A stretch of 64,000 nucleotides of DNA from Paracoccaceae bacterium (GTDB lineage Bacteria; Pseudomonadota; Alphaproteobacteria; Rhodobacterales; Rhodobacteraceae). The notes below the pieces were generated by a model. It searched no databases and was not told where the DNA came from. It was given only the letters and a program-made list of their open reading frames with translations. Location: assembly GCA_024742405.1 (NCBI GenBank), contig JANSYP010000004.1:337085-401084 (forward strand), read 5' to 3'. Positions within the stretch are counted from its first letter, which is position 1. Every line of letters begins with the position of its first letter. Shown here in pieces: positions 52,275 to 59,625 of the stretch. The translations under genes and the position numbers were made by a program.

Positions 52275-53527
52275 TGGTTCTGCTTTTCTACGTGGCGCTT
52301 TTCATCGCCGCGTTTATGCTCGTTTCCCTGGTGCGGCGCCGGATGGAGGGCGCCCATGACTTCACCAGCTTGAAGACGGTGACCTTCGGCGATGAAAGCG
52401 CCGTGCGGCCGGACCGGGCGGCCTCGATCATCTCAGTGTTGGTGATTTTCCTGATCTGGGGCGCCTTCACCGGCTCGAAGATCGTGCCGATCCATGTGCC
52501 GGGGCCCTATTCGGGCACAACAAGTTTTGAATACACCGCGCGGAACGACGCCGGCGACGAGGGCACCGCGACCGTCACGGTCGTCGTCCATCCGCTGGGC
52601 GAGGATGTCGATCCCCCCGCGGTCGAACCGGGCGACGGCATTGCCAAGAATGACAGCGAGTCCGTCGCCGAATGGCGCACGACGCTGATCCGGGCCACCG
52701 CCAATGACGAGGGCGAGGGCCTGACGGTCGTCGCCGTCGACGGCAAACCGATCGCTCCGGGCGACACGGTGCGCGTCGACAACGGCTCGGTCACGATGAC
52801 GCCGCGGGGCAGTCTGAACTTCGAGCCGAACAAGGGCATGCAGATGGAGCCGATCTGGCTGCCGTCGCCCGAGGCGGTCGTGTCCCGCTTTGGCGAGATC
52901 GCGCGCGACGGCTATCAGAACTTCACCCTGTTCGAGCATGTCGGCTGGTCCCTGATCCGGGTAGTCGTCGGGTTCATCCTGGGCTCGATTGTGGGCATTC
53001 CGCTGGGCTACGCGATGGGGCTGTCGGGCTGGTTCCGCGGCTGGTTCGACCCGATTGTGGAGTTCATGCGACCGGTTCCGCCATTGGCACTGATCCCGCT
53101 GGTGATCATCTGGTTCGGGATCTGGGAGACGGGCAAGATCATCCTGCTATTTCTCGCCGCGCTCTGGATCATGACCATCGCCGCGCGGGCGGGCGTGTCA
53201 GGCGTCAATATCTCCAAGATCCACGCGGCCTACAGCCTGGGCGCGTCGAAATGGCAGATCATGCGCTTTGTGATCATCCCCAACAGCTTGCCGGAGATCT
53301 TCACCGGCGCGCGCGTCGCGATGGGGGTCTGTTGGGGCACGGTGGTGGCCGCCGAACTGGTCGCCGCGCAGAAGGGCGCTGGCATGATGATCATTGCGGC
53401 CTCGAAATTCCAGCTCACCGACATCGTGATCATGGGGATCGTGCTGATCGGGATCATCGGCTACGGCATCGATATCCTCATGCGGATGGCGGAACGGTGG
53501 CTGGTGCCGTGGAAGGGCCGCGCGTAA
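52271..53527 (+). CDS. tauC: Taurine ABC transporter permease with extra periplasmic domain
   Basis: The permease of the taurine importer, 418 residues, about 140 longer than E. coli TauC. There are two N-terminal membrane segments (about 3-21 and 52-67). Residues 74-195 form a predicted periplasmic insertion that looks like a VCBS/cadherin-type Ig domain: YSGTTSFEYTARNDAGDEGT with TATVTVVVH (the usual C-terminal half) comes first, and ATANDEGEGLTVVAVDG with GSVTMTPRGSLNFEPNKG (the usual N-terminal half) second. From LPSPEAVVSRF the canonical permease core follows, with the EAA loop around INISKIHAAYSLGASKWQ. Insertion and order are discussed as a finding. Confidence 0.92.
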   Translation: MMVLLFYVALFIAAFMLVSLVRRRMEGAHDFTSLKTVTFGDESAVRPDRAASIISVLVIFLIWGAFTGSKIVPIHVPGPYSGTTSFEYTARNDAGDEGTATVTVVVHPLGEDVDPPAVEPGDGIAKNDSESVAEWRTTLIRATANDEGEGLTVVAVDGKPIAPGDTVRVDNGSVTMTPRGSLNFEPNKGMQMEPIWLPSPEAVVSRFGEIARDGYQNFTLFEHVGWSLIRVVVGFILGSIVGIPLGYAMGLSGWFRGWFDPIVEFMRPVPPLALIPLVIIWFGIWETGKIILLFLAALWIMTIAARAGVSGVNISKIHAAYSLGASKWQIMRFVIIPNSLPEIFTGARVAMGVCWGTVVAAELVAAQKGAGMMIIAASKFQLTDIVIMGIVLIGIIGYGIDILMRMAERWLVPWKGRA

Positions 53528-55011
53528 CACCCAATCGTCGGGCCATGCTGGGAAGCATGGCCGCGGCCACCGCTCTGGCGGGGTGCGCGCTGAACAAGAC
53601 CGAGGTCGCGCGGGTCAAGCGCGACTGCGCCGAGCCGATCCGGTATGACGACGTCTTTCGCGTCGATGCCCATTGCCACTTGATGAATGTCCATGATGGC
53701 AATGCCGAAGCGTTCCTGCGCCGTCGGGAGTATTTCGGCTCCGAGAATGTGGGCATCCGAAACCCCATTCTGCGCAATGCGCTGGCACCGTTTGCGGCCA
53801 ACCTCAGCACCGAAACCGAGTTCCTGTTCCGCCAGATCGTAGAAGGCGGCATGAAGGATGGGGGCGCCTTTTGCGAAGCGGCGAGCCGCAGGCAGCGCAC
53901 GGTCCTGCCCTCGGGCAACGGGACCGATCCGGGGACCGCACCGCTGGGGTTCGTACGCAACCGGACGCGCAACGCGGCGATCATGATGGCGCGCTGGCCG
54001 GAGGTCGACCTCTTTGCGCCCTCGATGGTCGATTTCTACGAGGTGCAGGGGAACGATCCGTTCAATCTCGAATTGCAGGTGGAGTTCTATGCGCTGCTCC
54101 ACCGGGCAACCAAGGGGCGGATGGTGCCGCTGGTGTCGTTCCACCCGGTGCGCGGGGCGCATGCGCCCGACGGCGGTGCGGGTCAGTTGGATCTGGTGCG
54201 CAAGGCGATCAGCTCGCAGGGGTTCATCGGGGTCAAGCTGCATCCCTCGTCTGGGTTCGATCCGCTGGACAACGAGAAATACGGCTGTCCGAACACGCGG
54301 CTGCCCAACGTCCTGGAGCGGCAGCCTCTGGGCGCGGCGGGTGCTGCGGTTCAGGCGCAGATGGACCAGCTCTATACGCTGTGCGATGCGCTCGACGCGC
54401 CGATCCTAACCCATGGCGGCACCGGTCTTTCGGCCAACAAACCCTGCATGCAGGACCGTCACCCGCCGCAGCAGACGCTGGCCTGGACCAACTCCTCCCG
54501 CCATTGGGGCGAGGCGCTGGAGGCGCGGCCGGAACTGACCAACCTGCGTGTCTGCCTGGGCCATTTCGCGGCCGGGTTTGCGCGCACCCCTGACGGTGCG
54601 ATCGTGCCGCATCCCTGGCTGGACTATGCCACCCGCCATATCGAGGCCAAGGGCAGCCAGGGCCGTCTGTGGATGGACCTGTCCGCGATGCCGGAATTCG
54701 TCAGTGCCAGTTCGCCGGACCGTGCTGCGGTCGCGGTTCATCTCGCGCAGCATCCTCAGCTGCATCACCGGCTGCTCTATGGCACCGACTGGCACATGCC
54801 GACGCTGACGCCGAACGGCTATCGCCGGGGGATCGAGTCGCTCTTTCGCGGGCGGCAGCGGCGCGACGTGATGGGGCGTAATGCAGTGGCTTTCTTCGGG
54901 CTCGACCGGCCGAAGGTGCGCATGCGGCTGGAGCGGTTCTATGCGGTGCACGACATCGCGTTGCAGGACGTGCGCTGGCATCGCCGGATGCGCGCGCTTG
55001 GGCTCGCGTGA
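53509..55011 (+). CDS. Amidohydrolase-family protein with Tat/lipoprotein-like N-terminus
   Basis: A 500-residue TIM-barrel amidohydrolase (Amidohydro_2-like). Metal-site candidates are RVDAHCHLMNVHD (HxH), GVKLHPSSG, ILTHGGTGLSA and LYGTDWHMPT. No ATG gives a complete export signal; from GTG 53509 the N-terminus reads VTPNRRAMLGSMAAATALAGC, a twin-arginine motif followed by a lipobox, so I take this GTG, which lies 19 bases inside tauC. An ATG at 53545 would remove the RR pair. The overlap places it in the tauABC operon. A substrate is not evident; hydrolysis of a taurine conjugate outside the cell membrane is a guess from context. Confidence 0.8.
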   Translation: MEGPRVTPNRRAMLGSMAAATALAGCALNKTEVARVKRDCAEPIRYDDVFRVDAHCHLMNVHDGNAEAFLRRREYFGSENVGIRNPILRNALAPFAANLSTETEFLFRQIVEGGMKDGGAFCEAASRRQRTVLPSGNGTDPGTAPLGFVRNRTRNAAIMMARWPEVDLFAPSMVDFYEVQGNDPFNLELQVEFYALLHRATKGRMVPLVSFHPVRGAHAPDGGAGQLDLVRKAISSQGFIGVKLHPSSGFDPLDNEKYGCPNTRLPNVLERQPLGAAGAAVQAQMDQLYTLCDALDAPILTHGGTGLSANKPCMQDRHPPQQTLAWTNSSRHWGEALEARPELTNLRVCLGHFAAGFARTPDGAIVPHPWLDYATRHIEAKGSQGRLWMDLSAMPEFVSASSPDRAAVAVHLAQHPQLHHRLLYGTDWHMPTLTPNGYRRGIESLFRGRQRRDVMGRNAVAFFGLDRPKVRMRLERFYAVHDIALQDVRWHRRMRALGLA

Positions 55012-55038
55012 CCTGACGCTTGCCGTATCGGCCGGTGG

Positions 55039-55533
55039 TCAGCCTATCGCGCGCAACCGCGCCCGGATGTATTTCGCGGCAGACCGGTAATGGCTCGGCC
55101 CCGCGGCTTCTGCCCAGCGACCGGCGGTCCAGGTATTGCGCGCGCCTTTCATCGGCCCCCCATAGAGATCGTCATCGGAGGCGGCGTCGATCAGCGCGTG
55201 CAGCTCCTGGCTCTTGCGCCGCAGAAGGTCCTTTGCCGCGGGCCAGTCCAGATCCGCCTGACGCGCGCGCAGGTCAGCATTGTAGCGCTTGAGCTCATTC
55301 CATTTGTAGCCCTTGGCCGGGAAATGAACCTCCCGTCCGGCCAGCCCGTCGCGGTACCATCCCTCGAAGAGTTCGATCCAGTGCGCCCTGTGCGCGATGA
55401 TATCCTTGATCGAGGTGTCGTCCGCGTCCTTGAGCAGTGCACGGTCCGGCGCGATGGTCGCGACCAGCTTGTCCAGTTTCGCGAACTCGCTCTCCGTCAG
55501 CCGGAGCAGGTCTGCTTTCGATGTTGCCGCCAT
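55039..55533 (-). CDS. ClbS/DfsB family four-helix protein
   Basis: A 164-residue protein of the ClbS/DfsB family (DinB-like four-helix bundle). Pattern features are the opening SKADLLRLTESEFAKLDKLV, the metal-site-like His in IKDIIAHRAHWIELFEGWY, FPAKGYKWNELKRYNAD and the closing NTWTAGRWAEAAGPSHYRSA segment. ClbS protects against colibactin as a cyclopropane hydrolase; most other members are uncharacterised. It is convergent with the amidohydrolase gene and has no evident partner. Confidence 0.88.
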   Translation of the reverse strand: MAATSKADLLRLTESEFAKLDKLVATIAPDRALLKDADDTSIKDIIAHRAHWIELFEGWYRDGLAGREVHFPAKGYKWNELKRYNADLRARQADLDWPAAKDLLRRKSQELHALIDAASDDDLYGGPMKGARNTWTAGRWAEAAGPSHYRSAAKYIRARLRAIG

Positions 55534-55623
55534 GATTTTCGCTCAACGCATCCCGTCCCTTTCAGATAGGCGCGGCGCCCTGGCGGTGAAAGGGTGCTCT
55601 CGCCTCACCCCCTGTGCGGAACG

Positions 55624-55653
55624 AAAAAAGCCCGCGCCAGTCGGGCGCGGGCT
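55624..55653 (-). terminator. Rho-independent terminator of the iron-binding protein gene
   Basis: A stem GCCCGCGCC/GGGCGCGGGC (55630-55638, 55643-55652) with a short loop; on the minus strand TTTTTT follows. It is 26 bases after the stop of the gene at 55679. Confidence 0.88.
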
Positions 55654-55678
55654 TGATCCGGGTACGTGAGGGTGGGGA

Positions 55679-56707
55679 TTACTCCCAGCCGGCCTCGTTC
55701 AGGATTGCCTGGGCTTCGCCAGCATTTGCCGCGATTGACGACAGGTCGATCGTGTCGGGGCGGAAGATCCCAAGCTTGGCCACCGATTCGCTGATTCCGA
55801 CGCCCGGGACAGCCGGGTATTCGTCATTGCCGGATGAGAAATACTGCTGCGCCTGGTCGGACGCGAGATACTCCAGGAAGGCGACGGCATTCTCACGGTT
55901 CGGCGCATGGGCCGCGACGCCGCCGCCCGAGATGTTCATATGCGCGCCGATGCTGTTCTGGTTGGGGAAGACCCAGCCGATCTTGTCGATGCTGTCGGAT
56001 ACACCGTCTACCGACTTCCGCACGGCGCGGGCGAAGTAATAGGTGTTCGACATGGCCACGCCGCACTCGCCGGAGACGAGACCGCGAAGCTGGTCGGTGT
56101 CGCCGCCCTGCGGCGCGCGGGCAAAGTTGGCCACGACGCCCGTCGCCCATTCCTTGGTCGGCTCAGCACCGAGATGTTCGATGAGCGCTGCGACGATGTT
56201 CTGAGTGTAGACATTGGTCGAGGAGCGGATGCAGACCATGCCCTTGTACTGGGGATCGGCCAGAGCCTCGTAGGTCATTGGCGGGTTTTCGACCGCTTCC
56301 TTGTCGTAGAACAGGATGCGCGAGCGCTGGGAAAACCCGAACCAGCGGTTCTGGTCGTCCTGAAGATAGGCGGGGATGCGGGCCTCGAGCACGCCGCTTT
56401 CGGTCGGCTGCAGCAGGCCAAGTTCCGCGGCGCGGGCGAGCCGCACGGTGTCGACGGTCAAGAACACGTCCGCTGGAGAGTTGGCGCCCTCGGCCTGCAT
56501 CCGCGTGATCAGCTCGTCGGCATTGCCTTCGATGCGGTTGATGGTGATGCCGGTGGCCTCGGTGAAGTCCGAATAGAGCCGCTCGTCGGTGTCATAGTGG
56601 CGGGAAGAATAGAGGTTCAGCTCCCCTTCGGCCACGGCGACCTGCGGCAGCGCCATCAGCGCTGTGGCCGTCGCCAGAAGGGTTATGCGGAGCGTGGCGT
56701 TGGTCAT
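55679..56707 (-). CDS. Fe(3+) ABC transporter substrate-binding protein (FbpA/FutA type)
   Basis: A 342-residue periplasmic protein with signal peptide (about 1-26, ending VAVAE). The mature part begins GELNLYSSRHYDTDERLYSDF, typical of FutA/FbpA-type ferric iron binders. Two Tyr clusters (GVAMSNTYYFARA and the N-terminal SSRHY) supply the iron-binding Tyr residues. No permease or ATPase gene is adjacent, so it must work with components encoded elsewhere. A dyad ACCAA-N5-TTGGT lies 23 bases upstream of the start. The gene has its own terminator. Confidence 0.92.
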   Translation of the reverse strand: MTNATLRITLLATATALMALPQVAVAEGELNLYSSRHYDTDERLYSDFTEATGITINRIEGNADELITRMQAEGANSPADVFLTVDTVRLARAAELGLLQPTESGVLEARIPAYLQDDQNRWFGFSQRSRILFYDKEAVENPPMTYEALADPQYKGMVCIRSSTNVYTQNIVAALIEHLGAEPTKEWATGVVANFARAPQGGDTDQLRGLVSGECGVAMSNTYYFARAVRKSVDGVSDSIDKIGWVFPNQNSIGAHMNISGGGVAAHAPNRENAVAFLEYLASDQAQQYFSSGNDEYPAVPGVGISESVAKLGIFRPDTIDLSSIAANAGEAQAILNEAGWE

Positions 56708-56729
56708 AGTCAGAGCTTCCCTTTTGTTT

Positions 56730-56744
56730 ACCAATTTAGTTGGT
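56730..56744. promoter_or_regulatory. Short dyad before the iron-binding protein gene
   Basis: ACCAA-TTTAG-TTGGT, a 5-bp inverted repeat in an AT-rich stretch 23 bases upstream of the gene at 56707. An iron-responsive operator is plausible by context only. Confidence 0.35.
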
Positions 56745-56967
56745 TTTAGACGCTGAGCGCCATTGCGCAAGTCTTTCCAGAGTTTTTTTGTCGGAAAATT
56801 AGCCGCACCCGGAGCGGACCGAAGCAGCCGCGCCGCCGAAGGGCTGCGCGCAGGATGGCGGGGCACCGGGCTGCAGCGGCGGTCAGGGTGTTTGCGCCCG
56901 GCGCGACCGAAACGGGCGTTTCAACATGGGCTTCCAACCGGGCGCGACTTGACGCTAGGGTGCCTCA

Positions 56968-57744
56968 ATGACCCGTCGTGTGGATCTCAATGCCGATCTC
57001 GGCGAAAGCTTCGGACCCTGGCGTCTGGGCGACGACGCGGCGCTGCTCGACATTGTGACCTCCGCCAATGTGGCTTGCGGCTTCCATGCGGGCGACCCTT
57101 GCGTGATGGCGCATACGATGCGTGTGGCCGTTGCCAAGGGCGTCGGCATCGGCGCGCATCCAGGGTTCGCCGATCTGCAAGGGTTCGGCCGGCGCGAGAT
57201 GCAGATGTCCGATGCGGAGCTGCGCAGTCTTGTGCAGTATCAGATCGGCGCGGCCCAGGCGTTGGCGCGTGCGGCCGGCGGCCGGGTGGGCCACATGAAA
57301 CTCCACGGGGCGCTGTCGAACATGGCGGCCAAGGACGAGGACATGGCGCGCTGCTGCTATGAGGCGGCGCTCGATGTCGATCCTGATCTGGTGCTGGTGG
57401 TGCAGGCGGAAACGGCTCTGCACAGTGCGGTGCGCGCGTTGGGCTGCGCTTATGCGGCCGAGGTGTTTGCCGACCGCGGGTATGCCGAGGACGGCACGTT
57501 GTTGCCGCGGTCCGAGCCCGGTGCGGTGCTGCACGACCCGTATCTGGTCGCCGCGCGGGTCGTGGGGATGCTGCGCGAGGGCGCGATCGTTACGACGCAG
57601 GGTACGCGGATCCCCACCGACATCGACACGGTCTGCCTGCATGGCGACACGGCCGGGGCCGTCGAACTGGCGCGGGAGGTGCGCGCGGCGCTACAGGCTT
57701 CGGGGGTGCAGGTCTCGGCGTTCAAGGACCGTCGCCTGGCCTGA
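56968..57744 (+). CDS. pxpA: 5-oxoprolinase subunit A (LamB/YcsF family)
   Basis: PxpA acts with PxpB and PxpC in ATP-dependent cleavage of 5-oxoproline to glutamate. The 258-residue protein has RVDLNADLGESFGPW, SANVACGFHAGDP, GAHPGFADLQGFGRR, and the late RIPTDIDTVCLHGDTAGAV segment, all typical of the LamB/YcsF fold. The start is the ATG at 56968, with no strong ribosome site visible. No pxpB or pxpC is adjacent, which is unusual because the three normally form an operon; the iron-binding gene is divergent. Confidence 0.92.
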   Translation: MTRRVDLNADLGESFGPWRLGDDAALLDIVTSANVACGFHAGDPCVMAHTMRVAVAKGVGIGAHPGFADLQGFGRREMQMSDAELRSLVQYQIGAAQALARAAGGRVGHMKLHGALSNMAAKDEDMARCCYEAALDVDPDLVLVVQAETALHSAVRALGCAYAAEVFADRGYAEDGTLLPRSEPGAVLHDPYLVAARVVGMLREGAIVTTQGTRIPTDIDTVCLHGDTAGAVELAREVRAALQASGVQVSAFKDRRLA

Positions 57745-57808
57745 TGGCATGCCGTTTCCTGTTTCGCGCGGAGTAAAGGTGCGGGCGCCGAGTGTGCGCC
57801 CGGACGGC

Positions 57809-57829
57809 GGGCTGCCGGTCCGGCAGCCC
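57809..57829. terminator. Hairpin between convergent pxpA and the SARP-like gene
   Basis: GGGCTGCC/GGCAGCCC (57809-57816, 57822-57829), perfect stem with 5-base loop, between two convergent stops. No T tract. Confidence 0.5.
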
Positions 57830-57837
57830 AGCCGCGA

Positions 57838-58404
57838 TCACTGCGCATGTTGCACGGCACAGGGGCGCACCGAACCGAGGCGGACGCGCTCCCGGTCGAG
57901 CCAGTCCTGGGTCGGACCATCAAGGCGCGGGGCGTTTTCCAGAAACAGCGTCGGATCGTCCTTGCTTTCGCCCCAGTCGACAGCCGTGGCCTCGAGCCAG
58001 ATATAGTCACGGTCAGCGCACAGGCAGACGCCCTGCGCCCCGAGCGCGTGGCGCAGATTGTGCAGGCACTGGCGCAGGCTGCTGAAGCCGTGGGCCGTGA
58101 AGGACCGGTGCCACAGGTGGCGCCGCAGCCAGTCGCGGGACCGTTTCATGCCCGGTGCACAGGCCAGCATCGCCAGCATCAGCCGGCCCTTCTTCTGCGA
58201 CAGCGCGATCGGCTTTCCGTTCGCATCGAGCGCGGCGAAGGTCGCGCCGAGTTGGAGGGTGAGCGGTGCGTGGCCACCGTCGGGCCGGTCCACCACCCTG
58301 AGCGGGCGCGGAGTCTGGGTCCGGATCTGCAGAGACGGCGGCTGCGCCGGGGGCAGCTTGCTGGCGTCGCGGGTGTAGGATTCAGTGGGCACGAAACGTG
58401 TCAT
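57838..58404 (-). CDS. Stand-alone SARP/OmpR-like winged-helix protein
   Basis: A 188-residue protein. Residues about 48-138 match the DNA-binding winged helix of SARP/BTAD activators: LTLQLGATFAALDANG, then LSQKKGRLMLAMLACAPG, then SRDWLRRHLWHRSF, then SSLRQCLHNLRHALG, and the wing LCADRDYIWLE. The bacterial transcriptional activation (BTAD) and ATPase parts of SARPs are absent; the last 45 residues are unrelated. The N-terminal 45 residues are Pro-rich and probably flexible. It overlaps the upstream unknown gene by four bases (ATGA), so the two are co-translated. It may autoregulate through 11-base repeats before the operon. Confidence 0.65.
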   Translation of the reverse strand: MTRFVPTESYTRDASKLPPAQPPSLQIRTQTPRPLRVVDRPDGGHAPLTLQLGATFAALDANGKPIALSQKKGRLMLAMLACAPGMKRSRDWLRRHLWHRSFTAHGFSSLRQCLHNLRHALGAQGVCLCADRDYIWLEATAVDWGESKDDPTLFLENAPRLDGPTQDWLDRERVRLGSVRPCAVQHAQ

Positions 58405-58946
58405 TGGTAGTCTCCTTCAAAAGGCTGGTGAACGAGGTCGTGGGGCAGGGACTCCCGCGACCAGGGGATGTAGGCGGCGTCGATATGGAGCACGCAGCCC
58501 ACGGGGTTCGGGACATCGGACAAAGCGCGGGCGATCGCCTGGCTGCCGAAGCCGTTGTCAGTGCGCGCGGCCCAGGACAGGCGGGCCGCGCCGAAAACCA
58601 TCAACCCGACCGAGCTGCGCGTGAGCCGCAGGAACCCGTCGGCCGGCAGGAACATCCCATGGAAGCGCGCGGCCTGGGGAATGTGGCGGTTGAGCAGAAA
58701 GGTCTCCGCCCCCGCCGCCGGTCCGCGTGAAACCAGCGTGCCGATCATCACGTGGCGCGGCTGCAGGTCGTCGGGCGCTTGCGCCTCGCTGGCGGCGCAG
58801 GGGCCGGCTTCGGACACAAACAGTTGCTCGTCCCGGCCGTGCTGCCGTTGGGCGATCAGATAGTCGTAGCTCTGATCGATGGTCTCGTGCGGACGGCACA
58901 GGCTGGATACAGTGCGCCTTGCTTGCATCGCGATGCGGAAGCTCAT
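58401..58946 (-). CDS. Hypothetical protein paired with the SARP-like gene
   Basis: A 181-residue protein with no signal peptide, no membrane segment, and no domain that I recognise. It starts with a basic helix (SFRIAMQARRTVSSL), and has short hydrophobic strands (SVGLMVFGAARLSW, CVLHIDAAYIPW). It is the first gene of a two-gene unit; the SARP-like regulator follows with an ATGA overlap. AAGGAG lies about nine bases before the start. The tight coupling suggests that it modulates, or is sensed through, the regulator. Confidence 0.6.
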   Translation of the reverse strand: MSFRIAMQARRTVSSLCRPHETIDQSYDYLIAQRQHGRDEQLFVSEAGPCAASEAQAPDDLQPRHVMIGTLVSRGPAAGAETFLLNRHIPQAARFHGMFLPADGFLRLTRSSVGLMVFGAARLSWAARTDNGFGSQAIARALSDVPNPVGCVLHIDAAYIPWSRESLPHDLVHQPFEGDYQ

Positions 58947-58991
58947 GGGTCTCGGCTCCTTGGTTGCAGCGTGATCGCCGGTGTTCTGCGA

Positions 58992-59030
58992 CTCACCTTG
59001 ACCTCACGGCATCATGCGGCCGTCATGCGG
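58992..59030. repeat. Two pairs of 11-base-phased direct repeats upstream of the SARP-like operon
   Basis: TCATGCGG at 59012-59019 and 59023-59030, and CTCAC at 58992-58996 and 59003-59007, each pair exactly 11 bases apart (one helical turn). They begin 46 bases upstream of the operon start. SARP activators of Streptomyces bind heptamer direct repeats with 11-base phasing, so these are candidate operators. Confidence 0.55.
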
Positions 59031-59149
59031 AGCGTTAGTCCTGCGTTAAAAACTCGTTGGCCAAGCTTGAAACACGTTAACGGCCCGCTGACGCGGGGCG
59101 TGAAAATTCAGTTTTTTCAGAAGTTTGACGTGGTTTGACGCCGACCTTT

Positions 59150-59341
59150 TCAGTCGTCGTTTTTTTTCCGAGACAGCACCGCGGCAAGCAGAAAACATGC
59201 GACCGCGACGCATAATCCGTAGGAAAGGCGGTCCCAACGGTACAGCGTGCCGCCATCCGGCAACGCCTGAGGGAACAGAATGATCGTCCCGACCAGTGCG
59301 AGCAGGCCGAGCGTGCTGATCATGCGTGAAAGGAATGTCAT
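59150..59341 (-). CDS. Small two-segment membrane protein
   Basis: A 63-residue protein with two membrane segments (about 6-24, STLGLLALVGTIILF, and 40-57, LSYGLCVAVACFLLAAV) and a basic-acidic tail SRKKNDD. No family recognised. It begins 35 bases after the stop of the upstream small membrane protein gene on the same strand, so the pair is probably one unit. Confidence 0.6.
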   Translation of the reverse strand: MTFLSRMISTLGLLALVGTIILFPQALPDGGTLYRWDRLSYGLCVAVACFLLAAVLSRKKNDD

Positions 59342-59376
59342 CGGTACAAAGCGCCCGTCAGCGATCGGGCGGGGGG

Positions 59377-59625
59377 TCAGCCGAGGCTTTCGTTGTACTC
59401 TTCTTCCAGCCTTGCGCGGGCCGCGGCGCGGCGGCGGTGCATTTTGGGTGTCAACGCCATGATCTTGAACCGGGCGTAGGTCCCCAAGCCCAGCCCGACG
59501 AGGCACAGGACATAGTTGATCGGAGCGTTGGTCCGGTCCCCGAAGAAGCCGGCCAGTGCGAGAAAGCCAAAGGTCCAGAAGGCCGTAAAGCCCACCACAC
59601 AGATGATCGCCCAGGTCTTTTTCAT
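59377..59625 (-). CDS. Small membrane protein
   Basis: An 82-residue protein with two membrane segments (AIICVVGFTAFWTFGFLAL and NYVLCLVGLGLGTYARF) and a basic helical C-terminus (KMHRRRAAARARLEEEYNE) that should be cytoplasmic. No family recognised. The ATG at 59625 gives a Lys-Lys start (MKKTW) fitting a membrane protein; an ATG 13 codons upstream is less likely. It precedes a second small membrane protein. Confidence 0.6.
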   Translation of the reverse strand: MKKTWAIICVVGFTAFWTFGFLALAGFFGDRTNAPINYVLCLVGLGLGTYARFKIMALTPKMHRRRAAARARLEEEYNESLG

